Source of the DNA: Rhizobium sp. Root274
GTDB taxonomy: Bacteria; Pseudomonadota; Alphaproteobacteria; Rhizobiales; Rhizobiaceae
Direction: 5' to 3'
Assembly (NCBI RefSeq): GCF_001429245.1
Contig: NZ_LMJE01000007.1
Span: 62,001 to 126,000 of the forward strand
DNA length: 64,000 nucleotides
The notes beneath the pieces are model-generated. The model was not told where the DNA came from and did no database searches. It was given only the letters and a program-made list of their open reading frames with translations. This document shows positions 17,902 through 26,993 of the stretch, piece by piece. Position 1 is the first letter of the stretch. Every line of letters begins with the position of its first letter. A program made the position numbers and the translations under genes.

Positions 17902-18007
17902 ACATGCGCTTTAAGCCTTTGTAGGGTTAAATCCGCCTGTTTCCTTGACTTTCAGGCCGTTTCCCACTATTCGCCGCAACCATTCGAGCCCGCATCAAGG
18001 GCGACTC

Positions 18008-19582
18008 ATGGATGTTCGCGAGAACAGGAACGGAAACTACTTCCCTTTGACAACTTTTGCTGACCTTGGCCTGAGCCAGAAAGTCCTTTCAGCCGTCACC
18101 GACGCCGGCTACACGATCCCCACCCCGATCCAGGCAGGCGCCATCCCGCCAGCCCTGCAGCGGCGGGACATCTGCGGCATCGCACAGACGGGCACCGGCA
18201 AGACTGCGTCCTTCGTTCTACCCATGCTGACCTTGCTCGAAAATGGCCGTGCGCGTGCCCGCATGCCGCGCACGCTGATCCTCGAGCCGACCCGCGAATT
18301 GGCTGCTCAGGTCGCCGAGAACTTCGAGAAATACGGCAAGAACCACAAGCTGAACGTTGCTCTTTTGATCGGCGGCGTCTCTTTCGAAGAGCAGAACCGC
18401 AAGCTGGAGCGTGGCGCAGATGTTTTGATCTGCACCCCCGGCCGTCTTCTCGACCATTGCGAGCGCGGCAAACTGCTGATGACCGGCGTCGAAATTCTGG
18501 TTATCGACGAAGCCGACCGCATGCTCGACATGGGCTTCATCCCGGATATCGAACGCATCGCCAAGATGATCCCGTTCACCCGCCAGACCCTGTTCTTCTC
18601 GGCCACCATGCCGCCGGAAATTCAGAAACTGGCCGACCGCTTCCTGCAGAACCCGGAACGCGTCGAAGTGGCAAAGCCCTCGTCGACAGCACTCACCGTG
18701 ACGCAGCGTCTCGTTGCCTGCCACAACAAGGATTACGAGAAGCGCGCCAAGCTGCGCGAGCTGATCGGCACCCAGAGCGAACTGAAAAACGGCATCATCT
18801 TCTGCAACCGCAAGAAGGATGTCGCCGACCTGTTCCGTTCGCTGGAACGCCACGGCTTCTCCGTCGGTGCACTGCATGGCGATATGGACCAGCGATCGCG
18901 CACGAATATGCTGGCCGGCTTTAAGGACAACCAGATCACGCTTCTGGTCGCCTCCGACGTTGCCGCCCGCGGCCTCGACATCCCTGATGTCAGCCACGTC
19001 TTCAATTTCGACGTCCCCATCCATGCGGAAGACTATGTCCACCGCATCGGCCGCACAGGTCGTGCCGGCCGTTCGGGCGCAGCCTTCACTCTGGTGACGC
19101 GCAGCGACACCAAATTCCTCGACGCCATCGAAAAGCTGATCGGTCAGAAGATCGAATGGCACGACGGCGACATCTCCGCGCTTCCGACCCCGGCCGAGAG
19201 CCATGACGAAAGCCGTGGAAAACGTGGCCGCGACAAGGGTCGCGAGCGGCGCGGCGGTCACAAATCGGATACGCGCAGCGAGTATACCAAACCGGTAGAG
19301 GAAGAAGTTGTGGAAGCAGCAGTGAAGGTTGAGGCGGTAAAAGTGGCAGAACCGATGAAGGCAGAGCCGGTGGCAAACGACCGCCGCGCAGACGATCGTC
19401 GGGGCGACAAGCGCCAGGGCAACAATCCGCGCAACAACCGCAGCAGCCAGGCACCGGCGAACGACGACAATCGCGACCGTCGCCGCAACCGCTATCATGA
19501 CCACGACGACGGTCCGACCCCCGTCGGCTTCGGCGACGACATCCCCGCTTTCATGCTTGTCGTGGCCGCTGCCAAGGCCTGA
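18008..19582 (+). CDS. rhlE: DEAD-box RNA helicase, RhlE group
   Basis: ATP-dependent RNA helicase of 524 residues. The Q motif (TTFADLGLS...PTPIQ) is followed by the Walker A AQTGTGKT (residues 59-66), PTRELA, VIDEADRMLDMGF, FSATM, GIIFCNRKKDV, ARGLDIPDV and HRIGRTGRAG. The C-terminal 130 residues are a basic, low-complexity tail rich in Arg, Asp and Asn, probably an RNA-binding extension. The ATG at 18008 (MDVRENRNGN) was chosen over an upstream in-frame start. Confidence 0.92.
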   Translation: MDVRENRNGNYFPLTTFADLGLSQKVLSAVTDAGYTIPTPIQAGAIPPALQRRDICGIAQTGTGKTASFVLPMLTLLENGRARARMPRTLILEPTRELAAQVAENFEKYGKNHKLNVALLIGGVSFEEQNRKLERGADVLICTPGRLLDHCERGKLLMTGVEILVIDEADRMLDMGFIPDIERIAKMIPFTRQTLFFSATMPPEIQKLADRFLQNPERVEVAKPSSTALTVTQRLVACHNKDYEKRAKLRELIGTQSELKNGIIFCNRKKDVADLFRSLERHGFSVGALHGDMDQRSRTNMLAGFKDNQITLLVASDVAARGLDIPDVSHVFNFDVPIHAEDYVHRIGRTGRAGRSGAAFTLVTRSDTKFLDAIEKLIGQKIEWHDGDISALPTPAESHDESRGKRGRDKGRERRGGHKSDTRSEYTKPVEEEVVEAAVKVEAVKVAEPMKAEPVANDRRADDRRGDKRQGNNPRNNRSSQAPANDDNRDRRRNRYHDHDDGPTPVGFGDDIPAFMLVVAAAKA

Positions 19583-19588
19583 GTGGTC

Positions 19589-19996
19589 ATGGGCGCACCC
19601 GGCATCGATTTTCCCGGCCTCGGCGTCGGTCTTGCCATCCTTCGGGATGGCAAGTTGCTTTTGTGCAGGCGCATGAAAGCCCCGGAAGTCGGCCACTGGA
19701 ACATCGTCGGTGGCAAGGTCGACCATATGGAACCGACCGCAGATGCGGCGAAACGTGAAGCCGAAGAAGAGACGGGCCTGACGATCGGCCCGATCACCTA
19801 TGTCGGTGTAACTGAGCAGATTATTCCGGCCGATGGCCAGCACTGGGTGTCACTGCTCTATAAGGCCACCGAAACCAAGGGCGAACCGCAGCTGACCGAA
19901 CCGGACAAACTGTCGGAGATCGGCTTCTTCGCTCTCGACGATCTGCCCCAGCCTCTGTCGGTCTTCACCCGCGCCGTTCTTCCCTATTTGCGCTGA
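19589..19996 (+). CDS. Nudix hydrolase
   Basis: Small Nudix pyrophosphatase of about 135 residues. The Nudix box is complete: GKVDHMEPTADAAKREAEEE followed by TGL. The substrate is not predictable; the compact single domain and the WNIVGGKV lead-in fit ADP-ribose- or NTP-type enzymes. The ATG at 19589 is 7 bp after the helicase stop; a GTG at 19583 is in frame. It converges with the tfoX-like gene, and the 3' ends overlap by 13 bp. Confidence 0.87.
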   Translation: MGAPGIDFPGLGVGLAILRDGKLLLCRRMKAPEVGHWNIVGGKVDHMEPTADAAKREAEEETGLTIGPITYVGVTEQIIPADGQHWVSLLYKATETKGEPQLTEPDKLSEIGFFALDDLPQPLSVFTRAVLPYLR

Positions 19997-20319
19997 TCAG
20001 CGCTGGTGATCCGGACGGCTGCTTCGAACGCAAGCCGCGCCCATTTCGCCATAAGCTCAGGATCGTCATAGGCTTCATCCGGCACGGTCCAATAGGGCAT
20101 GGCAACGGGCTTGCCGCCTTTGCCCTCATAGACCCAGCGCTTTGCGCCGGCAGCCTCCAGGAGCGGCGCACTTTCGCCGTCTCCCTTCAGCATGATCTCG
20201 TCATAGAGTTCGAGCGCGAAGATGATGCCGTGGTGATAGATGCCCTTGCCGCCGAACATGCGCCGGATACTGACCGGCCCGACCGCTTCGAACATTTCTT
20301 CGATCGCTGCATTGTCCAT
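19984..20319 (-). CDS. TfoX N-terminal domain protein
   Basis: 111-residue protein matching the TfoX/Sxy N-terminal domain: VGPVSIRRMFGGKGIYHHGIIFAL and the later WVYEGKGGKPVAMPYW. Only this domain is present; the C-terminal helix-hairpin domain of full-length Sxy is absent. In rhizobia these are of unknown function. It starts 2 bp after the MocA-type gene and is the last gene of the molybdenum-hydroxylase accessory operon. Confidence 0.85.
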   Translation of the reverse strand: MDNAAIEEMFEAVGPVSIRRMFGGKGIYHHGIIFALELYDEIMLKGDGESAPLLEAAGAKRWVYEGKGGKPVAMPYWTVPDEAYDDPELMAKWARLAFEAAVRITSADQRK

Positions 20320-20321
20320 TG

Positions 20322-21977
20322 TCAGTCCCTCAAAGTGCCACCGGCGGCGATAACGGCTTCCGGAGTATCGACATCAAGCCGGGCGGCGGCCCCGATCTCG
20401 ACATCGATCACGGGAATGCCAGCACTCTCGATCACCGCACGCGCGCCAATATCCCCTTCCAACGCCTTCAGAGCTTCGAAGGTATGCGCGGGCAGGATCA
20501 CAGGATTGCCGCGTTGCCCGTCAGCGACCGCACGGATGATGGCCGGCGGTTCCGTGTTGCGCAAGGTCTCCGCGAGATGCCGGATGTCAGCGGTCGCAAC
20601 ACCGGGCATGTCTGCGAGCAGCACCATGATCGCCGGCAAGCCTGAAGCCTCGGCCGCCAGAAGCCCGGCGCGCAAGGAGCTCGCCATCCCGGTTTGGTAA
20701 GCCGGATTGTCGACGCGTTCGACGCCAAGACCTTCCAAGGATCGAGCAATCTCCTCGGCCCTGTGACCGGTGACGACGAAAACCGGACCGCAATCAGCCT
20801 CAACCGCCTGGCGCACCACCCGCCGCACCAGCGCCTCGCCTTCGAAGGTCGCCAGAAGCTTGTGCGGGCCACCCTCGCCCATCCGGCTGGCACGGCCCGC
20901 TGCCAGCACAACGATACCGAGATCAGGGCGTTTCGTCTCGGCTCCAGCGGCGGCGGCAGCGAGGCGCGGCAGCGGCCGGCTCGGGATTTCCATCAACAGG
21001 CCTCCCACACCCCAACCTGCCATGTCGTCAGAGGACGGCGGCAGGCCGGCCAAGATACCGTTCAGCACCCAGTCGAAACCATTGTCCTTGGGCGATCGTG
21101 CGCAGCCCGGCGCCCCGATGACAGGCACCTCGCCGATATGGCCGAGCACCAGCAGATTGCCGGGGTCAACGGGAAGGCCGACCCGCTCCACAATGCCGCC
21201 CGCGAGCCGGATCGCCTGAGGGATGACGTCCTCGGGATCGCAGACGGCGGATGCGCCAAAGATGACGAGGAGCGGCGGTAGGCCGTGCGTAGCGCCGGCC
21301 TTCTCGGCGAGAGCGGCCCTCAGCGCTTCCGCAACAGCCGCAGCCTCATGGCGCACGCGACGCTCATCGACGAGCAGGCTTCCCGAGCGCTCCAGCCGTG
21401 CGTCCAGCACCCGCACCGTCTTGTCCATCACCGAGCGCTTGAGCGATGGCAGCTCCGTTGCCAAAAGATGCACGGCGTGCGGTCGATAGGGACTGACAGA
21501 AAACGCTTCGCCCGTTTGAAGCGCTTTGATTGCCGCTTCCAGACTGGCAGCGGAAACTGCAAGAGGAATGATCTTGATCGTCGCCACAAGATCGCCGGTC
21601 CGCACGTCACTGCGATCGGCGAGACAGGCGAGTGTGATGGCGGGGTCGACCCGGTTGAACCGATCGACCGCAGCCTTGTCCGCGACGAACAAACCGTTGG
21701 CGGCGGCATAGAAGTTGACGCGGCCTGTCGCGGCCGGCCCCTGTTCCAGCCCCGTCCCCTTGATCGCCGCAGCCAGGAGGGCCGCTGCCTCGTCCTCTGT
21801 GCGATCGCCTTCCTCCAGTCTGCGCACGATCACCCGCTCCACCCCTTCGTCGCGCAATCGCTCCAGATCGCCGGCACTCAGCCGGCGTCCCTTGGCGAGT
21901 TTTCCGGAAGCGAGCGGGATGGAATGGGCAAGAATGGCCCCCAGCGCTTCGTCGAGCGGCAGCGGCCCGAAGCTCAT
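20322..21977 (-). CDS. Fusion of MogA/MoeA-like molybdopterin-binding domain and MocA-type nucleotidyltransferase
   Basis: 551 residues in two parts. Residues 1 to about 345 resemble a molybdopterin-binding (MoCF) domain, with LLVIFGASAVCDPEDVIPQA as the best stretch. Residues from about 355 onward form a MobA-like nucleotidyltransferase: LGIVVLAAGRASRMGEGGPH, then VFVVTGHRAEEI and ADMPGVATADI. MocA-type enzymes make molybdopterin cytosine dinucleotide, the cofactor of xanthine-dehydrogenase-family hydroxylases. Overlap with xdhC upstream (4 bp) and the coxDE context support that role. The fused architecture is known in alphaproteobacteria; the exact nucleotide is inferred. Confidence 0.85.
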   Translation of the reverse strand: MSFGPLPLDEALGAILAHSIPLASGKLAKGRRLSAGDLERLRDEGVERVIVRRLEEGDRTEDEAAALLAAAIKGTGLEQGPAATGRVNFYAAANGLFVADKAAVDRFNRVDPAITLACLADRSDVRTGDLVATIKIIPLAVSAASLEAAIKALQTGEAFSVSPYRPHAVHLLATELPSLKRSVMDKTVRVLDARLERSGSLLVDERRVRHEAAAVAEALRAALAEKAGATHGLPPLLVIFGASAVCDPEDVIPQAIRLAGGIVERVGLPVDPGNLLVLGHIGEVPVIGAPGCARSPKDNGFDWVLNGILAGLPPSSDDMAGWGVGGLLMEIPSRPLPRLAAAAAGAETKRPDLGIVVLAAGRASRMGEGGPHKLLATFEGEALVRRVVRQAVEADCGPVFVVTGHRAEEIARSLEGLGVERVDNPAYQTGMASSLRAGLLAAEASGLPAIMVLLADMPGVATADIRHLAETLRNTEPPAIIRAVADGQRGNPVILPAHTFEALKALEGDIGARAVIESAGIPVIDVEIGAAARLDVDTPEAVIAAGGTLRD

Positions 21978-22681
21978 GCGGTAGGCTCCAGATGATCGCT
22001 AAGCGGGCGACGGCGCAGCGCCTGGATGATGTCTGCAAGCGTCGCGACGGCGATCTCGGCTGGCGTTGCGGCGCCGATATCGAGGCCGATGGGCGCAGAG
22101 ATGCGGTCGGTCTCTGCGGGGTCGAAACCTTCAACCGCAAGGCGCTCCAGGCGTTTCGCATGGGTCTTGCGGCTGCCAAGCGCCCCTATGTAGAAGCAGC
22201 CTGCCTTGAGCGCCGCGATGATGCCGGGATCGTCGATCTTAGGATCATGGGTGACGGCAACGAGCGCCGTGAACCGGTCGAGCGGCTGCTCGGCCAGAGC
22301 ATCCTGGGGCCATTCGGCCACGAGATCGACATTTGCGAACCGCTCCGGCGTGGCAAAGGCGGTGCGCGGATCGATGACTTGCACGGAATACCCGGCCAAT
22401 GCCGCCATCGGCGCGAGCGCCTGGCTGATATGCACCGCACCGATCACCACGATACGCGGCGGCGGTAGATGCGCATTGAGAAACCACGAACGCTCATCGA
22501 CTGTCACGAGGCCCGACTTGCCGGACCGCAAGCGCTGAGCAATCTCCTCCGACAAGGGTCCCTCCACCGGACCGCCCTCGACCACCAGACGGCTCGGACC
22601 GCCGCCAAGATCGGTGATGACGACTGCGGCCCGTCGGGCCTGCCGCGCCGCATTCAGCGCCTTGAGCAGTGCGATTTCCAT
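21974..22681 (-). CDS. XdhC/CoxI-family protein, Rossmann part
   Basis: Accessory protein that binds molybdenum cofactor and helps its sulfuration and insertion. The protein of 235 residues has a short N-terminal XdhC-like part and a Rossmann domain (RIVVIGAVHISQALAPMA, then ALVAVTHDPKIDDPGI and GALGSRKTHAKR). The ATG at 22681 overlaps the stop of the smaller XdhC gene (TGATG). Full-length XdhC proteins combine both parts; here they are two adjacent genes. Confidence 0.85.
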   Translation of the reverse strand: MEIALLKALNAARQARRAAVVITDLGGGPSRLVVEGGPVEGPLSEEIAQRLRSGKSGLVTVDERSWFLNAHLPPPRIVVIGAVHISQALAPMAALAGYSVQVIDPRTAFATPERFANVDLVAEWPQDALAEQPLDRFTALVAVTHDPKIDDPGIIAALKAGCFYIGALGSRKTHAKRLERLAVEGFDPAETDRISAPIGLDIGAATPAEIAVATLADIIQALRRRPLSDHLEPTA

Positions 22682-23010
22682 CACCCGAGCCTTTCGACAT
22701 AGACCCGGATGCGCCCGCCGCAGGACAAGCCCACACGCCAGGCGGTCTCATCCGCCACCCCGAATTCCAGCATGCGGGGAACCCCGTTCTCCAGCACCTC
22801 AAGCGCTTCGGTAATAACCGACCCCTCTACGCAGCCACCCGACACCGACCCTTCGAAATTGCCGTCCGCATCGATGACCAGGTGGCTTCCGACAGGGCGC
22901 GGCGCCGAACCCCAGGTCTCGACGACGGTAGCAATGGCGACGCTGCGCCCCTCCGCCTGCCAGCCCTCCGCCAGCACCAGCGGGTCGCGCATGGCTGTCT
23001 CCTGGCTCAT
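22681..23010 (-). CDS. XdhC/CoxI N-terminal domain protein (short)
   Basis: 109 residues corresponding to the N-terminal XdhC_CoxI domain: AIATVVETWGSAPRPVGSHL and GSVSGGCVEGSV, with the conserved Cys, then GLSCGGRIRVYVE. It is the domain thought to contact the molybdenum cofactor. The start at 23010 overlaps the coxE stop (ATGA), and its stop overlaps the start of the Rossmann-type partner. The splitting of XdhC into two coupled genes is common in cox-type clusters. Confidence 0.87.
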   Translation of the reverse strand: MSQETAMRDPLVLAEGWQAEGRSVAIATVVETWGSAPRPVGSHLVIDADGNFEGSVSGGCVEGSVITEALEVLENGVPRMLEFGVADETAWRVGLSCGGRIRVYVERLG

Positions 23011-24290
23011 GGTTTCATCCTTCCTGTGGTGGCGAGACGCCCGGCTTCCATCAGACGACGCGGATCGCAATCGCGGTCCAAGGGCGCCGACAGCGATTTC
23101 ACGAGATCGCTCAGCGCATTCAGATTGTGCACCGATCGCAATTCGTCAACATGCGGCAGCATCGCCCGCACGCCGCGCGCTCGCGCCTCGAAGCCGGCAA
23201 AGCGCAAGAGCGGGTTCAGCCAGACCAGCCGCCGACAGGACCGGTGCAGCCGGTCCGTCTCGGTCGCCAGCAACTCGACGTCGTCGCGCTCCAGCCCATC
23301 AGTGATCAAAAGCACGATCGCGCCCTGCCCCAGCACCCGACGCCCCCATTGGCGGTTGAACTGGCGAAGGGTCTCGCCGATGCGCGTGCCGCCAGACCAG
23401 TCGGCCACGGCTTCGCTGCATTGGGCAATCGCCTGATCCGGATCGCGGTGGCGCAACTGCCGGGTGACATTGGTGAGCCGCGTGCCGAACAGGAAAGTGT
23501 GCACACGCCGACGTTTTTCGGTGAGCACATGCAGGAAATGCAGAAAGATGCGGGTGTACTGGCTCATGGAGCCGGAGATGTCGGCGAGCACCACGAGTGG
23601 CGGCGGCTGTTCGCGGTAGCTGCGAAAGCGCGGCAGCATCAGGTCACCGCCAGACCGCAGCGACTGACGCATCGTGGCGCGCGCATCGAACATCCGCCCT
23701 TGAGTGGAGGGCCGAAAGCGACGGGTCCGGACCGCATCGTCTGGCATCACAAGCCGTTCGATCGCCCGTCGGGCCTCGGCAAGTTCGGTTCCCGTCATCT
23801 GGCCGAAGTCGAGACGGCGAAAGACTTCCTGGCCTGAGACGGTGAGCCGCGCATCGATCTCCACGTCCGGCTCATCACGCGGCGGCGGTTGCCGACCCTT
23901 CTCGGCAAACAGAGCATCGCTCACCCGCGCGCCGCCGGCCTTCGGCTTCTGTCGCTCGCCGATCGCCGCCACCGGCGACATCAGCGCAATCATCTTGCCG
24001 ATCAGATCGCGCGAGCGCCAGAAGATGGAAAAAGCCTCGTCGAACACCGGCTGGTCCTCGTGGCGTTTGACGAAGATCGCCGAGAGAGCGGCATGAAACT
24101 CGATGCGCGAGCCGATGCCGATCGCATCGACCGCCGCGATGGCGTCGATCACGGCGCCCGGCCCGGGCTTCAGGCCTGCCTTGCGAAGCACGCGGGCGAA
24201 ATGCACGATGTTGTCGGCGAGCTTGCCGTCACCCGCGCGAGGGGGCGGGACGACGATGCCGTCTGGAGCCGTCCCGACTTCCATTTTCAC
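23007..24290 (-). CDS. coxE: CoxE-like von Willebrand A domain protein
   Basis: Accessory factor of molybdenum hydroxylase maturation; it works with the AAA+ protein CoxD. It has 427 residues. A helical N-terminal half is followed by a VWA domain with the MIDAS motif DISGSMS and later the conserved WSGGTRIGETL and LLITDGLERDD. The start overlaps the coxD stop by 4 bp. In Oligotropha, CoxD and CoxE act on the Cu-S-Mo site of CO dehydrogenase; the target here is unknown because no structural genes are adjacent. Confidence 0.88.
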   Translation of the reverse strand: MKMEVGTAPDGIVVPPPRAGDGKLADNIVHFARVLRKAGLKPGPGAVIDAIAAVDAIGIGSRIEFHAALSAIFVKRHEDQPVFDEAFSIFWRSRDLIGKMIALMSPVAAIGERQKPKAGGARVSDALFAEKGRQPPPRDEPDVEIDARLTVSGQEVFRRLDFGQMTGTELAEARRAIERLVMPDDAVRTRRFRPSTQGRMFDARATMRQSLRSGGDLMLPRFRSYREQPPPLVVLADISGSMSQYTRIFLHFLHVLTEKRRRVHTFLFGTRLTNVTRQLRHRDPDQAIAQCSEAVADWSGGTRIGETLRQFNRQWGRRVLGQGAIVLLITDGLERDDVELLATETDRLHRSCRRLVWLNPLLRFAGFEARARGVRAMLPHVDELRSVHNLNALSDLVKSLSAPLDRDCDPRRLMEAGRLATTGRMKP

Positions 24291-25219
24291 ACCGCCGCCG
24301 CGAGCAGGTCTGCCTTCACCTCGGACAGAAGCTTTTCGCCTTCGCTGCCCTGAATGCGGGCAATGTCTTCCTGATATTTCAACAGCGTACCGAGCGTATC
24401 GGCGATTGTCTCCGGGTCGAGTGCCAGCCTGTCTAACTCGGTGAGCGCCGTTGCCCAGTCGATGGTCTCGGCAATACCGGGATTCTTGAAGAGATCGATG
24501 GTGCGCAGCTTCTGCACATAGGCGACGATCTGGCGTGAGAGCTGCTCATTGCAGCCCGGCACCTTGCGCCTGATAATCGCCAGTTCCTCGGCAGCGGCCG
24601 GGTAGTCGACCCAGTGATAAAGACAGCGCCGCTTCAGGGCGTCGTGCACCTCGCGCGTCCGGTTGGAGGTAACGATGACGATCGGTGGCTCCGCCGCCTT
24701 GACCGTCCCGAATTCGGGAATGGTGACCTGGAAATCCGAGAGCACTTCGAGCAGGAAGGCCTCGAAAGCCTCGTCGGTGCGGTCAAGCTCGTCGATCAGG
24801 AAGACTGGAGCGCGACCGCCTTCAGCGTCCAGCGCCTGCAGGACTGGGCGGCGGATCAGGTAGCGTTCGGAAAAGATGTCGCTCTCGAGCCGCGAGCGAT
24901 CGGAGAGCCCGCTCGCTTCCGCCATTCGGATTTCGAGCATCTGCGCCGGATAGTTCCACTCATAGACCGCAGAAGCGACGTCGAGGCCCTCGTAGCATTG
25001 CAGGCGAATGAGCGGTCGATCAAGCGCCTTGGCCAGCACCTTGGCGACCTCGGTCTTGCCGACGCCGGCCTCGCCTTCGAGAAACAGCGGCCGCTTCATC
25101 CGGAGTGCAAGAAACAGCACCGTGGCGAGTGGCCGACCGGCCAGATAATCCTCCTCCGCAAGCAGATCGATGACAGCATCGATCGTCTGCGGCAGTCCCG
25201 ATTCCGAGCTTTCTGCCAT
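24287..25219 (-). CDS. coxD: CoxD-like MoxR-family AAA+ ATPase
   Basis: AAA+ ATPase of 310 residues. Walker A is in FLEGEAGVGKTEVAK, Walker B in VFLIDELDRTDEAFEAFLLE, and sensor I in IVIVTSNRTREVHDALKRR. MoxR-type ATPases with VWA partners act as maturation chaperones. The pairing with the VWA gene immediately downstream, plus XdhC and a MocA-type protein, identifies this as the CoxD subtype. It begins 24 bp after the flavin reductase-like gene. Confidence 0.9.
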   Translation of the reverse strand: MAESSESGLPQTIDAVIDLLAEEDYLAGRPLATVLFLALRMKRPLFLEGEAGVGKTEVAKVLAKALDRPLIRLQCYEGLDVASAVYEWNYPAQMLEIRMAEASGLSDRSRLESDIFSERYLIRRPVLQALDAEGGRAPVFLIDELDRTDEAFEAFLLEVLSDFQVTIPEFGTVKAAEPPIVIVTSNRTREVHDALKRRCLYHWVDYPAAAEELAIIRRKVPGCNEQLSRQIVAYVQKLRTIDLFKNPGIAETIDWATALTELDRLALDPETIADTLGTLLKYQEDIARIQGSEGEKLLSEVKADLLAAAV

Positions 25220-25243
25220 GTCTCCTCCTCTTGTGGGAAAAGC

Positions 25244-25753
25244 TTACAGCGTGCGAAAGCCCCGGTCCAGATAGATGAGCGCCGGCTGTTTCGGACCGAT
25301 CTGGATGGCCAGCACCTCGCCGAAGAGCACGGTGTGCGTCGCCGTCACCTTGCGATCCACCACACGGCAGTCGAAGGCTGCAAGCGCATCTTCGAGCACG
25401 GGCGCCCCGGTCTGGAGGCTCCGCCAGCTGCCGAGCGCAAAACGCTCTTCCGAGGACAGCTTGCCAAAGCCGGCAAAGGCACCGGCGAGCGTCTCGTGGT
25501 GAGCGGCAAGGGAATTCAGCGCGAAAAAGCCACTTTCGAACAGCACGTCATTGCTGGGATTGCCGTTGTTCAGGCAGACGAGCACGGTCGGCGGATTGTC
25601 GGAGACGGAGCAGGCGGCGGTGATCGTTACGCCGCGCCGCACGCCCTGATGCTTGGATGTCACCACCTGCACATGGCCGGCATAATGGCTCATCGCTTCG
25701 CGATAGGAGGCCGGATCCAGACCTTCAAGATTCAAATGCTGTTCCCCCTGCAT
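25244..25753 (-). CDS. Flavin reductase-like (FMN-binding split barrel) protein
   Basis: 169-residue FMN-binding split-barrel protein of the HpaC/RutF type: YAGHVQVVTSKHQGVRRGVT, then NPPTVLVCLNNGNPSNDVL, and HTVLFGEVLAI near the C-terminus. Such proteins supply reduced flavin to a partner monooxygenase or act alone. The ATG at 25753 (MQGEQHLNLEG) was preferred; an upstream in-frame start lacks conservation. It heads the minus-strand run that continues into coxD after 24 bp, so it is probably co-transcribed with the molybdenum accessory genes. No oxygenase partner is near. Confidence 0.83.
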   Translation of the reverse strand: MQGEQHLNLEGLDPASYREAMSHYAGHVQVVTSKHQGVRRGVTITAACSVSDNPPTVLVCLNNGNPSNDVLFESGFFALNSLAAHHETLAGAFAGFGKLSSEERFALGSWRSLQTGAPVLEDALAAFDCRVVDRKVTATHTVLFGEVLAIQIGPKQPALIYLDRGFRTL

Positions 25754-25898
25754 GCTGTTCCCTCTTCGAAGGCGAATATGGGCGCCAAGCCTTACCTTTT
25801 CCACAACAGCGCGTGGTTTTTCCTAAAAGCGGTTAAACCGGGCGGAAAGCCAGCATTTCCAAATGCCTAAGCTTTCGGCTAGGATAGGCGGGAACAAC

Positions 25899-26987
25899 AT
25901 GGATCCGCCGATGAAACGACTTCTGCTGACCGGCGTCATGGCCGCCTTCGCCTGCATGCCAGCTCTTGCCGAGCCCTTGACGCTGGCTGTCGTTGCACCG
26001 AAATCGGGCCTTTTCGACGTGCTGGGAGAGCAGGTGCGCCAGGGCGCGCATCTCGCGGCGGACAGGCTATCGATCTCGCTTGTCGACGTCGAGGAAAGCT
26101 GCACGGAAGGCAGCGGTCCGAAGATTGCCGAAGAGATCCGCAAAGCCGGCGCCAAGGCGGCGATCGGTTTCCTGTGCAGCGAAAGCCTGGTCGGTGGACT
26201 TCAGCCGTTGGCGGAGGCCGGCATCCCGGCCATCACCCTCTCCGTGCGCTGGAAGGGCCTGATGGAAGATGCCGGCAAGGAAGGCTGGCCCTTCTTCCGG
26301 CTGGCACCCGACAGCGACGCCGAGGCAAAGAAGCTCTCCGAAATCATTTTGCGCGACTGGGCGGGCGATGCCGTGGCCCTGCTGGACGACGGCACCATCC
26401 GGGGCCGGGAACTGGCGGATGCCATCCGTGGCAGCCTTGAGGAAAGCGGCCTCAAGCCCGTTTTCACCGACACCTTCCGCCCGGGCCAGGAACAGCAGAT
26501 CGCAATCGTCCGGCGACTGCAGAAGGCGGGCGCAACGCGCGTCTTCATCGGGGGCGATCGCAATGATGTCGCCGTCATCGCCCGCGACGCGATAGCGGAA
26601 AAGTTGCCGCTCACCATTCTCGGCGGCGATGCCATGCGCGCTGCCAATGAACCGGTTCCCCTCGAAGACGGCGTGCTTGCCGTTGGCCTCGACGAGACGC
26701 CGCAAGGACCGTCGGCCGAAGCACTGACTGCCGAATTGGCCGAAAAGAGGATCGTGGCCGAAGGCTACGTGCTGCCGGCGCATGCCGCCGTCACCATCCT
26801 TGCCGATGCCGCGGGCATCTCTTCGGCCATGGGCACGCCGCTGCCGGATGCGCTTATTGGTACGCCCTTCGAGACGGCGATCGGGACCATCACCTTCGGC
26901 GATGATCACGAGTTGAGTGAAAACCCTTACCGTCTGCTCGAATGGAAGGGCGACGCCTTCGTCGCCGTCCCGGAAAAGACGCAGTAA
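25899..26987 (+). CDS. Periplasmic substrate-binding protein of branched-chain amino acid (HAAT) type, orphan
   Basis: 362 residues with a signal peptide (KRLLLTGVMAAFACMPALA) and the Peripla_BP_6 fold: LAVVAPKSGLFDVLGEQVRQ, then FIGGDRNDVAVIARD. The family delivers amino acids or related compounds to HAAT ABC transporters. No permease or ATPase gene is adjacent. The ATG at 25899 was chosen; 25911 (MKRLL) is equally possible. It diverges from the flavin reductase-like gene and converges on the SDR. Confidence 0.82.
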   Translation: MDPPMKRLLLTGVMAAFACMPALAEPLTLAVVAPKSGLFDVLGEQVRQGAHLAADRLSISLVDVEESCTEGSGPKIAEEIRKAGAKAAIGFLCSESLVGGLQPLAEAGIPAITLSVRWKGLMEDAGKEGWPFFRLAPDSDAEAKKLSEIILRDWAGDAVALLDDGTIRGRELADAIRGSLEESGLKPVFTDTFRPGQEQQIAIVRRLQKAGATRVFIGGDRNDVAVIARDAIAEKLPLTILGGDAMRAANEPVPLEDGVLAVGLDETPQGPSAEALTAELAEKRIVAEGYVLPAHAAVTILADAAGISSAMGTPLPDALIGTPFETAIGTITFGDDHELSENPYRLLEWKGDAFVAVPEKTQ

Positions 26988-26993
26988 CAGCGA

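Noticed and set aside
18218..19843. 541-residue minus-strand frame opposite the DEAD-box helicase
   Set aside because: Very long, but it is the mirror frame of a GC-rich gene; composition is low-complexity Ala/Val/Asp with no motif, while all helicase motifs are on the plus strand.
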